From Candidatus Nanopelagicales bacterium (lineage in GTDB: Bacteria; Actinomycetota; Actinomycetes; S36-B12), in NCBI GenBank assembly GCA_030827125.1, contig JAURFD010000009.1, forward strand, positions 48,759 to 112,758: DNA of 64,000 nucleotides, in the 5' to 3' direction. The translations under genes were made by a program, and so were the position numbers. Under the pieces are notes generated by a model. That model searched no databases. It was not told where the DNA came from and saw nothing but the letters and a program-made list of their open reading frames with translations. Positions within the stretch are counted from its first letter, which is position 1. Every line of letters begins with the position of its first letter. Shown in pieces: positions 51,457 to 60,840 of the stretch.

Positions 51457-51855
51457 TCAGGCGCAGTCAGGGCAGACGCCGAACACCTCGACCGTGTGTG
51501 CGACATCGGTGAATCCATGTTGAGCGGCGACTTCCTCGGCCCATGACTCGACGGCCGGCGCTTCCACTTCGATGGTGGCGCGGCAACGGCGGCACACCAG
51601 ATGGTGATGGTGATGCTCGCTGCAGCTGCGGTAGACCGACTCGCCATCGTCCCGAACGATCACGTCAACCACGTCGTCGTCGACCATGGTTTGGAGCGCG
51701 CGATAGACGGTGGTGAGGCCGACGCGATCGCCCTGCTGTCGCAATACGTCGTGGATCTCCTGCGCGGAGAGGAACTCGTTCGCCGCACCCAAGGCGGCCG
51801 ACACGGCGGTGCGCTGCCGAGTCTGGCGACGTGGTGCTTGCTCAGGCATGGTCAT
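51457..51855 (-). CDS. zur: Fur-family regulator, likely Zur
   Basis: RQTRQRTAVSAALGAANEFLSAQEIHDVLRQQGDRVGLTTVYRALQTMVDDDVVDVI, CSEHHHHHLVCRRCRATIEVE, CPDC. Overlaps the znu genes. Confidence 0.9.
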   Translation of the reverse strand: MTMPEQAPRRQTRQRTAVSAALGAANEFLSAQEIHDVLRQQGDRVGLTTVYRALQTMVDDDVVDVIVRDDGESVYRSCSEHHHHHLVCRRCRATIEVEAPAVESWAEEVAAQHGFTDVAHTVEVFGVCPDCA

Positions 51856-52702
51856 GCTCCTGCACCGGCTTCTCGGCGTGCGGATGGCGATGGCGGCGTC
51901 GCCGGAGCGGGATGGCGATGAGAGCGGCCACCACGAAGGCGGCGAGCGAGAGCAGCACGATCGATGGGCCGGGTGGCACGTCGAGTTGGAAGGACGTCAC
52001 GAGGCCGGCGACGGAACATGCGAGTCCCACGACGACAGCTCCGATTGCCGTCCCGCGGAAGGATCCGGCGATCTGCTGTGCGGCGGCGACCGGGACGATC
52101 ATGATCGCGCTGACGAGCAACAGTCCGACGGTCCGCATCCCGATGACTACGGTGACGGCCGCAAGGACGGTGAGGAGTACGCCGAGCCGCGTTGTGCGGA
52201 TGCCTTGGACGTGTGCCACGTCCGGGTCGAGCGTCATCGCGAACATCTCGCGACCGAAGATTACGAGGATGATGACGACAACGATGCTCGCGCCGACGAG
52301 CCATGCGATGTCCTCGACGGCCACGGTGGACAGGGAGCCGAAGAGGTATTGGTTGAGTGCGCTGCTCGCCTTGCCCGACGCCAGTGCCGTCAGCATTACG
52401 CCGCCCGCGATGCCGCCGTAGAAGACGAGGGCGAGCGCGAGGTCACCCGCGGTGCGACTGCGTGACCGAATGACCTCGAGCACGAGCGCTCCGAGTGCCG
52501 CGACCACCAGGGCGGTAGGAACCGGTGCGGACCCGACGAGGAAAGCCAGCCCCACGCCGGTCAGGGCGACGTGTCCCATGCCGTCACCGAGGAGTGCGAG
52601 GCGTCGCTGCACCAGGAAGATGCCGATGAGGGGCGCAATGACGCCGATGAGCGCTGCCGCGATGAGCGCGCGTTGCATGAAGTCGTACGTGAGCAGGTTC
52701 AT
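51842..52702 (-). CDS. znuB: Zinc ABC transporter permease
   Basis: ABC-3 family: MQRALIAAALIGVIAPLIGIFLVQRRLALLGDGMGHVALTGVGLAFL, RTVGLLLVSAIMIVPVAAAQQIA. Confidence 0.92.
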   Translation of the reverse strand: MNLLTYDFMQRALIAAALIGVIAPLIGIFLVQRRLALLGDGMGHVALTGVGLAFLVGSAPVPTALVVAALGALVLEVIRSRSRTAGDLALALVFYGGIAGGVMLTALASGKASSALNQYLFGSLSTVAVEDIAWLVGASIVVVIILVIFGREMFAMTLDPDVAHVQGIRTTRLGVLLTVLAAVTVVIGMRTVGLLLVSAIMIVPVAAAQQIAGSFRGTAIGAVVVGLACSVAGLVTSFQLDVPPGPSIVLLSLAAFVVAALIAIPLRRRRHRHPHAEKPVQEHDHA

Positions 52703-53487
52703 GCGGTGTTCCCCGGATCGAGCAGTCCCGGTTCCTTGCCGCGGGCGATGACTTCCTCACTGTGATGCCAGTGCCGCTCGGTGAGATGCTCGGGCACCGG
52801 CGGCGGTCCGTCGTACAGGACATGGGATCCCACGCCGGTGCGCGAGCCAAGCACGACGATGCGGGAGGCCAGCGCGGAGAACGCGCCGAGCTCATGGGTC
52901 ACGAGCAGGACGGTGCGTCCGGCTTGCTGAAGGTGGCGGAAGGTCTCGGTGATGCGTTCTTGACTCTCCGCGTCCACGCCCGCGGTGGGTTCGTCGAGGA
53001 TGTAAATATCGGCATCCTTTGCGAGTGCGGCGGCGATCATGACGCGACGCTGCTGGCCCCCGGACAGCGAATCGAAGCGGTCCTTGCGGCGGTTCGAAAG
53101 TCCCACGAGGTCAAGCGCGTTAGTGACAGCCAGTCGATCTCCACGCCGTGGAAGTCGCCGCCTAGGGGAGATGAGGCTGGCTCCCACTACTTCGTGGACG
53201 GACACGGGCACGGCCCCAGCGGAGTGCAAACGTTGCGGCACGTAGGCGAGGCGCGACCAGTCGCGGAACCGGGGGAGGTCGGTCCCGTAGATCCGCACAG
53301 CGCCACCTGTCAGTGGAATCAGCCCGAGCATCGCCCGCATCAGCGTGGTCTTGCCTGAGCCGTTCACGCCCAGGATGGCCGTGAAGTCACCCGGATAGAT
53401 GTCCACGCTGATGTTCGACAGGACGCAGGATGCGTCGAAGTCGACGCTGACGTCGTCGCAGCAGATGGCGGGAGTGGTCGCGTCCAT
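52699..53487 (-). CDS. znuC: Zinc ABC transporter ATP-binding protein
   Basis: Walker A GVNGSGKTTL, signature LSGGQQRR, Walker B DIYILDEPTAGVD. Confidence 0.94.
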   Translation of the reverse strand: MDATTPAICCDDVSVDFDASCVLSNISVDIYPGDFTAILGVNGSGKTTLMRAMLGLIPLTGGAVRIYGTDLPRFRDWSRLAYVPQRLHSAGAVPVSVHEVVGASLISPRRRLPRRGDRLAVTNALDLVGLSNRRKDRFDSLSGGQQRRVMIAAALAKDADIYILDEPTAGVDAESQERITETFRHLQQAGRTVLLVTHELGAFSALASRIVVLGSRTGVGSHVLYDGPPPVPEHLTERHWHHSEEVIARGKEPGLLDPGNTA

Positions 53488-53496
53488 CGCGGAAGC

Positions 53497-54453
53497 CTAG
53501 GCGCACCCTTGACCGGACTGGATCGCAGCCAAGTTTGCGAGCATCAAGGACACGTAGTCCTGTGTCGAACCCTCGGCCAGGCCCTCGATGGGATCGAGGA
53601 CAGCGGTCGTCGCTCCGGTCTCAGCCGCGATGGTGTTCGCCACCTTGGGATCGACGAGCGTCTCGTAGTAGATCGTGGTGACGCCGTTGGCGCGCACGAA
53701 GTCAGCGATCTCGGCCAGGCGCGCGGGGGAGGGCTCTGTCTCCGGGCTGATGCCGGCGATTCCCACCTGTGCGAAGTCGTATTGGGCGGCGAGGTAGGCG
53801 AATGCTTCGTGGCTGACGACGAGGTCGCGACTTCGGCACGTGGCGGTTCCCGTCAACCACTCATCATTCAGTGCTGTCATCGCGACGTCGAGATCGCTGC
53901 TGCCTGCGGTGACGGCACCCTGCAACGACGGGTCGAGGGTTGCAAGTCGATCGCGAATCTCAGCACCGATGATGGACATGTTGAGGGGGTTGAGCCACAC
54001 GTGTGGGTCGCCGGCCAGTGCATCGTGGCCGTCGTCGCCGTGATCGTCTTCCTGCTCGTCGCTGTGCTCCTCGGCGGGAAGCAGGGGGATCTGCTCGGTG
54101 ACATCGAGTGCGTGGTCCGCGGCCACCTGGTCGATGGCATCGTCGAGGGCGGGCTGGAAGCCGGGCACGTAGAGCACCAGGTCCGCCTCGGCGATCTGGG
54201 CCACCTGCGCAGGGCTGAGCTCGAGATCGTGCGGTTCAGCGCCCGGTGGCGTGAGATCAATGACGTCGACGTTGTCCCCGCCGACCTGAATGGCGGCGTA
54301 GGCGAGGGGATAGAAGGCCGCGACGACGGTGGTGCGTCCCTCAGCGCTGGCACCGCTGTCAGGAGAACTGCCGCCGCAGGCGGAGAGGCCGAGGGCGGCG
54401 ACGCAGGCGAGCGTGGCTACGCGGGTGTGGGGAGGGATGGAAAAGCGCGGCAC
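53497..54453 (-). CDS. znuA: Zinc ABC transporter substrate-binding lipoprotein
   Basis: Lipobox LSACGG, GAEPHDLELSP, His/Asp-rich EEHSDEQEDDHGDDGHD, DPHVWLNPLN. Confidence 0.94.
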   Translation of the reverse strand: MPRFSIPPHTRVATLACVAALGLSACGGSSPDSGASAEGRTTVVAAFYPLAYAAIQVGGDNVDVIDLTPPGAEPHDLELSPAQVAQIAEADLVLYVPGFQPALDDAIDQVAADHALDVTEQIPLLPAEEHSDEQEDDHGDDGHDALAGDPHVWLNPLNMSIIGAEIRDRLATLDPSLQGAVTAGSSDLDVAMTALNDEWLTGTATCRSRDLVVSHEAFAYLAAQYDFAQVGIAGISPETEPSPARLAEIADFVRANGVTTIYYETLVDPKVANTIAAETGATTAVLDPIEGLAEGSTQDYVSLMLANLAAIQSGQGCA

Positions 54454-54472
54454 CAGGCCAGTCTGTTCTTAA

Positions 54473-54487
54473 TGGAAATGATTGTCA
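54473..54487 (-). promoter_or_regulatory. Putative Zur box upstream of znuA
   Basis: TGGAAATGATTGTCA, close to the Zur consensus TGAAAATGATTTTCA, 20 bp upstream of the znuA start in an AT-rich patch. Confidence 0.75.
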
Positions 54488-54509
54488 ATTTCTCTAGGAT
54501 GCTGGAGAG

Positions 54510-54884
54510 CTAGATCTGACCCATGGCCTTGAGGACGGTGAGCCCGGCCAGAGCCGCGACGACGATGAGCCGCAGGAGCCGCCCGGACGCGGGGATGGCC
54601 GGCCACGACAGCACGAGCAGCCAGGCGAAGAAAACGGTGAGCAGACCCAGGATGAGTGCCCCTAGCCAGGCAAGCGAGCCGGTCTGGATCATCCCGAGGA
54701 CGAGCAGGACGGCGAGGGCGATAACCACGAGCCAGCGCGGCACACGGCTGAGTCGGGTGATGAGCGGCAAGCTGACGCGCTGGAGTGGGGTGAGGCTGCC
54801 GGATGACTTCGGCGGGGGAGTGGGGCTCCCCCCGCTGGGGGCAGGTCCCCGGGGACCGCGTACGCCGGGTCGCTCGTCCTTCAT
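54510..54884 (-). CDS. Small membrane protein (DUF6703-like)
   Basis: Pro/Gly-rich N-terminus, then three hydrophobic segments (WLVVIALAVLLVLGMIQTGSLAWLGALILGLLTVFFAWLLVL). Confidence 0.6.
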   Translation of the reverse strand: MKDERPGVRGPRGPAPSGGSPTPPPKSSGSLTPLQRVSLPLITRLSRVPRWLVVIALAVLLVLGMIQTGSLAWLGALILGLLTVFFAWLLVLSWPAIPASGRLLRLIVVAALAGLTVLKAMGQI

Positions 54885-54969
54885 GCGTTCCCTTTCGTGG
54901 GCCCTTCCACCGGGGCCCCCTCGTGGCACCCCGATCCGGCCGCGGCCGCTAGAGGCCTACGGTGGTCCC

Positions 54970-55386
54970 ATGGTGCCAGTGTTCGACCGTGAGCCGATCC
55001 CGGGGTTCATCACCGCCCTGCGCTTCCGCAGCATTCAGCCTGCCACCTTGCTCGCCGAACTCCGCACCGCGGTGGACCTCCTGTCGTCATTCGACGGCTT
55101 CGTTGATGCTCGGTTGGCTCGCGCCGTCGACGACTCCGAACTCATCGCGCTCACGCTGAACTGGACGACCGTAGGGGCCTATCGGCGGGCCTTGTCGTCG
55201 TACGACGTGAAGGTGTCCGTGGTGCCGCTGCTATCCCGGGCCATGGACGAGCCCACGGCCTTCGAGGTGCTGCAGGTGAGTGACTCGGAGGGCAGTGTGA
55301 CGGCCTCAGGAACACTCGCGGCCGATGCCGGCACAGTCTCCCTGGGTGAGGCGGCCGCCGAGCGCGTCACACCAGAACCGTCATGA
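54970..55386 (+). CDS. Antibiotic-biosynthesis-monooxygenase-like (ABM-fold) hypothetical protein
   Basis: Start refined to ATG 54970. MVPVFDREPIPGFITALRFRSIQPATLLAELRTAVDLLSSFDGFVDARLARAVDDSELIALTLNWTTVGAYRRAL. Confidence 0.6.
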   Translation: MVPVFDREPIPGFITALRFRSIQPATLLAELRTAVDLLSSFDGFVDARLARAVDDSELIALTLNWTTVGAYRRALSSYDVKVSVVPLLSRAMDEPTAFEVLQVSDSEGSVTASGTLAADAGTVSLGEAAAERVTPEPS

Positions 55387-55901
55387 GCCCACGGTTCGCC
55401 AATCTCGCGGAGGGCGGCGTTGCGGTGGCTGAACTGCTGAGCCCTCCATCAGAGGCGATCGTGCTCGCCATCCTCCCGAACGGAGTGCCGCCCGCGCTGG
55501 AGATCGCGGCCCGCCATGGTTTGGCCGTGTACGGCGTACGACTTGATCGCGACGACGTGGTGCAGGTCATCGAACTGGTCGTGGCTTCCGACGGCGCAGC
55601 GGCAGGTGTCGATGTCACCGGGCGAGCGGTGATCGTCGTGGACGACGGGGTGGAGACCGGCAGCGCAGCGCACGTTGTTGGTCGCGCACTTCGCGACGCG
55701 GGCGCAGCGAGTCTCATCCTTGCCGTGGCCGTGTGCCCCCGCGAGGGGGAGGCCAGGCTCGCGCTGCTGTACGACGAGATTGTCGCGGTTGATCGCCCGA
55801 TGGTCCGGCGTAGTTTGCGCTGGCACTACGAGGACTTCGATGTCCTGGACGAGGTGGAAGCCCTCCGCCGACTCAGTGAGCACGACGCGTCGTTAGGCTG
55901 A
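55383..55901 (+). CDS. Phosphoribosyltransferase-domain protein
   Basis: [40 protein letters not shown] (PRPP-binding loop [10 protein letters not shown]). Confidence 0.85.
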   Translation: MSPRFANLAEGGVAVAELLSPPSEAIVLAILPNGVPPALEIAARHGLAVYGVRLDRDDVVQVIELVVASDGAAAGVDVTGRAVIVVDDGVETGSAAHVVGRALRDAGAASLILAVAVCPREGEARLALLYDEIVAVDRPMVRRSLRWHYEDFDVLDEVEALRRLSEHDASLG

Positions 55902-55960
55902 GGCCTTCCATCCCATCGTCCAGGGCACACGCCACGTGCCCGGAAGCCGGAGTAGCCACC

Positions 55961-57340
55961 ATGGCCGATCGCATCGATTCCGTCGTCAACCTGTGCAAGC
56001 GGCGTGGGTTCGTCTTCCCCTCGTCCGAGATCTACGGCGGCACTCGCTCCGCCTGGGACTACGGCCCCTTGGGGGTTGAACTCAAGGACAACATCCGTCG
56101 CCAGTGGTGGCAGGCCGTGGTGCGGGGCCGGGACGACGTTGTGGGAATCGACTCGTCCATCATTCTCGCCCCGCAGGTGTGGGAAGCCTCCGGACATGTG
56201 TCGGCGTTCGTCGATCCGCTCACCGAGTGCAAAAACTGTCACAAGCGGTGGCGCGCCGACCAACTCATCGAGGCGTACGAGGAGAAGCACGGGTCCGCGC
56301 CAGCAGATGGCCTCGCTGACATCGTGTGTGCCAACTGTGGCACCAAGGGCGAGTTCACCGAGCCCAAGGATTTCAACGGCATGCTGCGCACCACCGTAGG
56401 CCCGGTCGAAGATGCGGGGGCGATCCACTATCTGCGACCAGAGACCGCGCAGGGCATCTTCGTCAACTATCTGAATGTCTTGAACTCCGGTCGCAAAAAG
56501 CCGCCGTTCGGCATCGGTCAGACCGGCAAGAGCTTCCGCAACGAGATCACTCCGGGCAACTTCATCTTCCGCACGCGCGAGTTCGAGCAGATGGAGATGG
56601 AGTTCTTCGTCAAGCCGGGCACCGATGAGGAGTGGCACGAGTACTGGCTGCAACAGCGATGGGACTGGTACGTCGACCTCGGGATGAACCCCGAGAACAT
56701 GCGCCTGTTCGAACACCCCCAGGAGAAGCTGAGCCACTACTCCAAGCGCACCGTCGACATTGAGTATCGATTCCTCTTCGCTGGCTCGGAGTGGGCGGAG
56801 CTCGAAGGCATCGCCAATCGCACCGACTATGACCTCAAGACGCACTCCGAGCACTCAGGGACCGACCTGACCTACTTCGAGCAGGACACCGAAGAGCGCT
56901 GGATCCCCTACGTCATCGAGCCGGCAGCGGGCCTGACGCGATGCGTGCTGGCCTTCCTTCTCGATGCCTATGACGAGGATGAGGCCCCGAACGCCAAGGG
57001 TGGCGTCGACAAGCGCACGGTGCTGCGCTTCGACCCGCGACTGGCCCCGGTCAAGGCTGCGGTGCTGCCGCTGTCCCGCAACGCTGACCTGTCGCCCAAG
57101 GCCCGTGATCTGGCGGCGCAGCTGCGTCGACGCTGGAACGTCGACTTCGACGATGCCGGCGCCATCGGTCGCCGCTACCGCCGCCAGGACGAGATCGGCA
57201 CGCCGTACTGCGTGACGGTCGACTTCGACACCCTTGAGGATGACGCCGTAACGATTCGCGAGCGCGACTCGATGGCCCAGGAGCGGATCCCGCTCGCCGG
57301 TATCGAGGGGTGGCTGGGCGAGCGCCTGCCCTCCTGCTGA
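55961..57340 (+). CDS. glyS: Glycyl-tRNA synthetase (class II, dimeric type)
   Basis: [70 protein letters not shown]. Confidence 0.98.
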   Translation: MADRIDSVVNLCKRRGFVFPSSEIYGGTRSAWDYGPLGVELKDNIRRQWWQAVVRGRDDVVGIDSSIILAPQVWEASGHVSAFVDPLTECKNCHKRWRADQLIEAYEEKHGSAPADGLADIVCANCGTKGEFTEPKDFNGMLRTTVGPVEDAGAIHYLRPETAQGIFVNYLNVLNSGRKKPPFGIGQTGKSFRNEITPGNFIFRTREFEQMEMEFFVKPGTDEEWHEYWLQQRWDWYVDLGMNPENMRLFEHPQEKLSHYSKRTVDIEYRFLFAGSEWAELEGIANRTDYDLKTHSEHSGTDLTYFEQDTEERWIPYVIEPAAGLTRCVLAFLLDAYDEDEAPNAKGGVDKRTVLRFDPRLAPVKAAVLPLSRNADLSPKARDLAAQLRRRWNVDFDDAGAIGRRYRRQDEIGTPYCVTVDFDTLEDDAVTIRERDSMAQERIPLAGIEGWLGERLPSC

Positions 57341-57350
57341 GGTTGAATAG

Positions 57351-57366
57351 ATACCCCCTGGGGTAT
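57351..57366 (+). promoter_or_regulatory. Perfect 16-bp palindrome resembling a CsoR/RcnR-family operator
   Basis: ATACCCCCTGGGGTAT, between a TTGAAT hexamer (57343-57348) and overlapping a TATGCT hexamer (57364-57369). Confidence 0.8.
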
Positions 57367-57376
57367 GCTTACCCGC

Positions 57377-57565
57377 ATGTGTCATCGAGTGACGTGCAAG
57401 AGATGTGAGAAGGCGTCGTGGTCCGGCTGCGGGCAGCACGTCACCCAGGTCCTCAAAGGGGTACCCAAGAATCAGCGCTGCAAGTGCACCCAGGCCGAGC
57501 TGGCGCAATGGAAGAAGGAGCACTCGCTCTTCCACCGGCTCTTTGGCAAGAAGTCTTCAGTCTGA
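57377..57565 (+). CDS. Small Cys-rich protein of unknown function (62 aa, likely metal-binding)
   Basis: MCHRVTCKRCEKASWSGCGQHVTQVLKGVPKNQRCKCTQAELAQWKKEHSLFHRLFGKKSSV. Cys spacing CX4CX2CX7CX16CXC. Confidence 0.85.
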   Translation: MCHRVTCKRCEKASWSGCGQHVTQVLKGVPKNQRCKCTQAELAQWKKEHSLFHRLFGKKSSV

Positions 57566-57611
57566 CGATGGCTCGCTAGGGTACGGGCTCCACCATCGTC
57601 AGGAGTTCGGC

Positions 57612-58514
57612 GTGCTGATCGGGATCGACTGGGGCGGCACCAAGATCGAGGGTGTCGCCATGGAGCGCGACGGTCGTGAGCTCCTGCGCATTCGAGAGGC
57701 GACGCCGCGCGGCGACTACGACGGCTGTTTGCGCCTTGTCGCCGATGTTGTGCGCCGCCTGGAGGTCGAGACCGGCCAGCAGGGTTCGGTCGGAATCGGC
57801 ATCCCGGGCTCGCTGGAGCCGGAGTCGCGCCGAGGCAAGGGCGGAAGTTCGACCTGGATCAACGGAAGGCCAGTGGAGGCCGACCTGCGCGCCACGCTGG
57901 GTCGAGAACTGCGCATCGAGAACGATGCTGACTGCTTCGCGGTGTCGGAGGCGATTGATGGGGCCGGGGTAGGCCACCGGGTGGTCTTCGGCGTGATCAT
58001 CGCCAGCGGGTCCGGTGCGGGGATTGCCGTGGATGGCCGTGCCCATCACGGCCCGAACAACAGTGCGGGGGACTGGGGCCACAACCCGTTGCCCTATCCG
58101 CGGGACGACGAGGTGCCGGGCACCGAGTGCTATTGCGGAAAGTACGGCTGCATGGAGACCTGGATATCGGGCTACTCCTTCGCCCGCGACTTCATCCGAC
58201 ACGGTGGAGGTGACCTTGCTCCCGCGCAGATCATGGAAATGCGCCGCAGTGGTGACGAGCGAGCCGACCTCACCTATCGGCGCTGGGTCGATCGCGTGGC
58301 CCGCGGACTCGCTGTCGTGGTCAACACCGTGGACCCGGATGTGTTTGTCATGGGCGGAGGGATGAGCAATATTGACGAGATGTACGAGGACCTACCCGAG
58401 CTCGTGCGCGAATACGCTTTCAGCACCGTATTCGCTACGCCTATTCAGCGAGCCCTACATGGAGACTCGAGCGGCGTGCGCGGTGCTGCCTGGCTGTGGG
58501 GGGAGCGATCATGA
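57612..58514 (+). CDS. ROK family sugar kinase
   Basis: LIGIDWGGTKIEGVAM, GIPGSLEP, ENDADCFAVSEA, GSGAGIAVDG, CYCGKYGCMETWISG (ROK zinc motif). Confidence 0.92.
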   Translation: MLIGIDWGGTKIEGVAMERDGRELLRIREATPRGDYDGCLRLVADVVRRLEVETGQQGSVGIGIPGSLEPESRRGKGGSSTWINGRPVEADLRATLGRELRIENDADCFAVSEAIDGAGVGHRVVFGVIIASGSGAGIAVDGRAHHGPNNSAGDWGHNPLPYPRDDEVPGTECYCGKYGCMETWISGYSFARDFIRHGGGDLAPAQIMEMRRSGDERADLTYRRWVDRVARGLAVVVNTVDPDVFVMGGGMSNIDEMYEDLPELVREYAFSTVFATPIQRALHGDSSGVRGAAWLWGERS

Positions 58515-59299
58515 CCGAACAATGGCTGGAGGACCGTTACGCGGTCGCCTGCGAGGTCCTCGCGGAAGCGGCCGACATTGCCCTGCGCTTTTCGCGTGAG
58601 CGCTCATCGCTGACCATCGAAGCGAAAGGCCCGCAGGACCTCGTCTCGCAGGCCGACCGCGAGGTCGAGGCGCATATCCGGCGCCGATTGATCGATGCCT
58701 TCCCCGAGGACGCTTTCGTCGGGGAGGAGACCGGCAGGGGGGGCGCTGAGGGCGCCACCGGCGCGTGGGTCGTCGATCCCATCGATGGGACGCAGCCGTT
58801 CCTGCTGGGGCTGCCCTTTTGGTGCGTGTCCATTGCGTACGTACGTGATGGTGAGCCGGTGATTGGAGTGATCAAGAATCCGACGACCGGGGATGTGTAT
58901 GCCGCGTACCGTGGCGGCGGCGCGACACTCAACGGTGTGCGGACATCGGTGCTCTCGGCGGATCGGCTTGATGAGGGCGTGACCGGCGTCGGCTGTTCGA
59001 GCACCACCACCCCTGGGGACCTCGCACAGATCATGCAACGGCTGCGTGAGCAGAACGGCATGTACCTGCGAGTGGGCTCCGGTGCCCTGAACATCGCCTA
59101 CGTGGCTGCCGGTCAACTCATCGGGTACGTCGAAATGCACATCAACGGCTGGGACTGCCTCGCTGCCCTGTGCCTGTGCCAGGAGGCGGGGGCCGTGTGT
59201 AGTGACTTCATCGGCTCCTACGGCATCGCTGGAGGCGGGAGAGTCGTCGTGGGAGCACCCGGCGTCTATGACGCGCTCGTCGATCTCCTACCCACCTAG
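58511..59299 (+). CDS. Inositol monophosphatase family protein
   Basis: FVGEETGRGG, WVVDPIDGTQPFLLGLPFWCVSIAYV, GYVEMHINGWDCLAALCLCQEAG. Confidence 0.92.
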   Translation: MTEQWLEDRYAVACEVLAEAADIALRFSRERSSLTIEAKGPQDLVSQADREVEAHIRRRLIDAFPEDAFVGEETGRGGAEGATGAWVVDPIDGTQPFLLGLPFWCVSIAYVRDGEPVIGVIKNPTTGDVYAAYRGGGATLNGVRTSVLSADRLDEGVTGVGCSSTTTPGDLAQIMQRLREQNGMYLRVGSGALNIAYVAAGQLIGYVEMHINGWDCLAALCLCQEAGAVCSDFIGSYGIAGGGRVVVGAPGVYDALVDLLPT

Positions 59300-59330
59300 C
59301 GCAGGGATGGCGTAGGGTTTGAATCATCAA

Positions 59331-59350
59331 GCATGACTGAATATTCATGC
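59331..59350 (+). promoter_or_regulatory. Inverted-repeat operator candidate upstream of the sugar operon
   Basis: GCATGACTGAATATTCATGC: outer arms GCATG/CATGC and perfect core palindrome TGAATATTCA, 27 bp upstream of the kinase start. Confidence 0.55.
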
Positions 59351-59376
59351 AGCGATGAGATTTCGGGAGGTGCCCT

Positions 59377-60840
59377 GTGTCGGAAGCGATCGTCGCGATC
59401 GACGCGGGTACGTCGTCGGTCAAGGCCCTACTCGTCGATGTGCCCAGCGGTGCGGTCCTCGCACGTGCGTCGGCTCCGCTGGCCTTGCACACGCCTAGAC
59501 CCGGCTGGGTCGAGCAGGATGCCGGTGAACTCATGAACGCGGTTGATGCGGCCGCGGACGAGGTCCTGCAGCGCAGGCCGGATGCCACCGTGTTAGGCAT
59601 CGCCATCAGCAATCAGCGCGAGTCCGTGGTCGCTTGGGATGCGGTCACTGGCGAGCCCGTCGGCCCACTGCTGAGTTGGCAGGACGCGCGCATGGCTGAG
59701 TTCGTTGCTGGGTTCGATGACGACGTACGACACCTCGTGCGCCAACGAACTGGACTGACCCTCGACGCGATGTTCTCGGCGCCCAAGATGTGCTGGCTGC
59801 TCGACAATGCGGCAGGGGATGACGTGCGACTTGGCACGGTGGACTCCTGGATCGTCCACAACCTGACGGGCTCGTGGTCCATCGAGGCCGGCAATGCCTC
59901 GCGAACCCTGCTACTTGATCTAGCGACGGGCACATGGGACGACGAACTGCTCGAGGTGTTCGGTATCCCGCGCAGCGCGCTGCCCGAGGTATCGCCTTCA
60001 GATGCCGACCTCGGTGTCACGCGCGGCCGACCTGCCATCCCCGATGGCATGCCCATCCTGTCTGTGCTCGCCGATTCCCATGCTGCGCTATACGCCCAAG
60101 GCACGGATTCGCCGGGTGCGGGTAAGGCGACCTACGGGACCGGTACCTCGGTGATGATTCCGCTCGCGGCCTTGGCGCCCCCTGCGCAAGGGATCGATAC
60201 GACGATCGCCTGGTGGACCTCCGGACCGACCTACGCGCGGGAGGGCAACATCTTGGCGACGGGCCAGGCGCTGGACTGGACCGCGCGTTTGCTCGCCGCC
60301 GGGGATAACCGCTCCGGCGGTGAAATCCTCGGCGAACTTGCGCATGGCGCACAGGACTCTGGTGGGGTCACCCTCGTGCCCGCCTTTACCGGTCTGGGCG
60401 CTCCGCATTGGGATCGCGCGGCCACGGCGATCCTGAGCGGTATGTCGGCCACGACGACACCGGCCCAGGTGGCCCGCGCGGCGTTCGAGTGCGTGGCCCA
60501 TCAGGTGACGGACCTCGTGGAGGCGATGACGGCCGATGGGCACGTCACCTTGTGTCAGGTGCATGCGGACGGCGGTGCGTCGACCTCCGACCTACTCATG
60601 TCCGTGCAGGCGGATCTTCTCGGGCTGCCCGTGGCCCGCGCCCGCGAATCTGCCCTGTCACCCCTCGGGGCGGCACATCTAGCTGCCCGTCGGCTCGGCA
60701 CGCCACTGCCGCCCATTGACCGTGAACAGCCCACGACCCCCACGATGTCGCCCGCCGTGCGCCAACAGGTACGGACCCACTGGCGTGTGGCCGTCGCTCG
60801 CTCTCGGTTCACCCCCACCCACCCCGAGGAGAACGCATGA
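59377..60840 (+). CDS. FGGY-family carbohydrate kinase
   Basis: [98 protein letters not shown] start. Confidence 0.93.
   Translation: MSEAIVAIDAGTSSVKALLVDVPSGAVLARASAPLALHTPRPGWVEQDAGELMNAVDAAADEVLQRRPDATVLGIAISNQRESVVAWDAVTGEPVGPLLSWQDARMAEFVAGFDDDVRHLVRQRTGLTLDAMFSAPKMCWLLDNAAGDDVRLGTVDSWIVHNLTGSWSIEAGNASRTLLLDLATGTWDDELLEVFGIPRSALPEVSPSDADLGVTRGRPAIPDGMPILSVLADSHAALYAQGTDSPGAGKATYGTGTSVMIPLAALAPPAQGIDTTIAWWTSGPTYAREGNILATGQALDWTARLLAAGDNRSGGEILGELAHGAQDSGGVTLVPAFTGLGAPHWDRAATAILSGMSATTTPAQVARAAFECVAHQVTDLVEAMTADGHVTLCQVHADGGASTSDLLMSVQADLLGLPVARARESALSPLGAAHLAARRLGTPLPPIDREQPTTPTMSPAVRQQVRTHWRVAVARSRFTPTHPEENA

Noticed and set aside
51710-52465. 251-aa plus-strand ORF across znuB
   Set aside because: Antisense to znuB, highly biased His/Asp/Glu/Arg composition from codon-phase artefact.
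53509-54513. 334-aa plus-strand ORF across znuA
   Set aside because: Antisense to znuA, which has a clear lipobox and metal-binding motifs.
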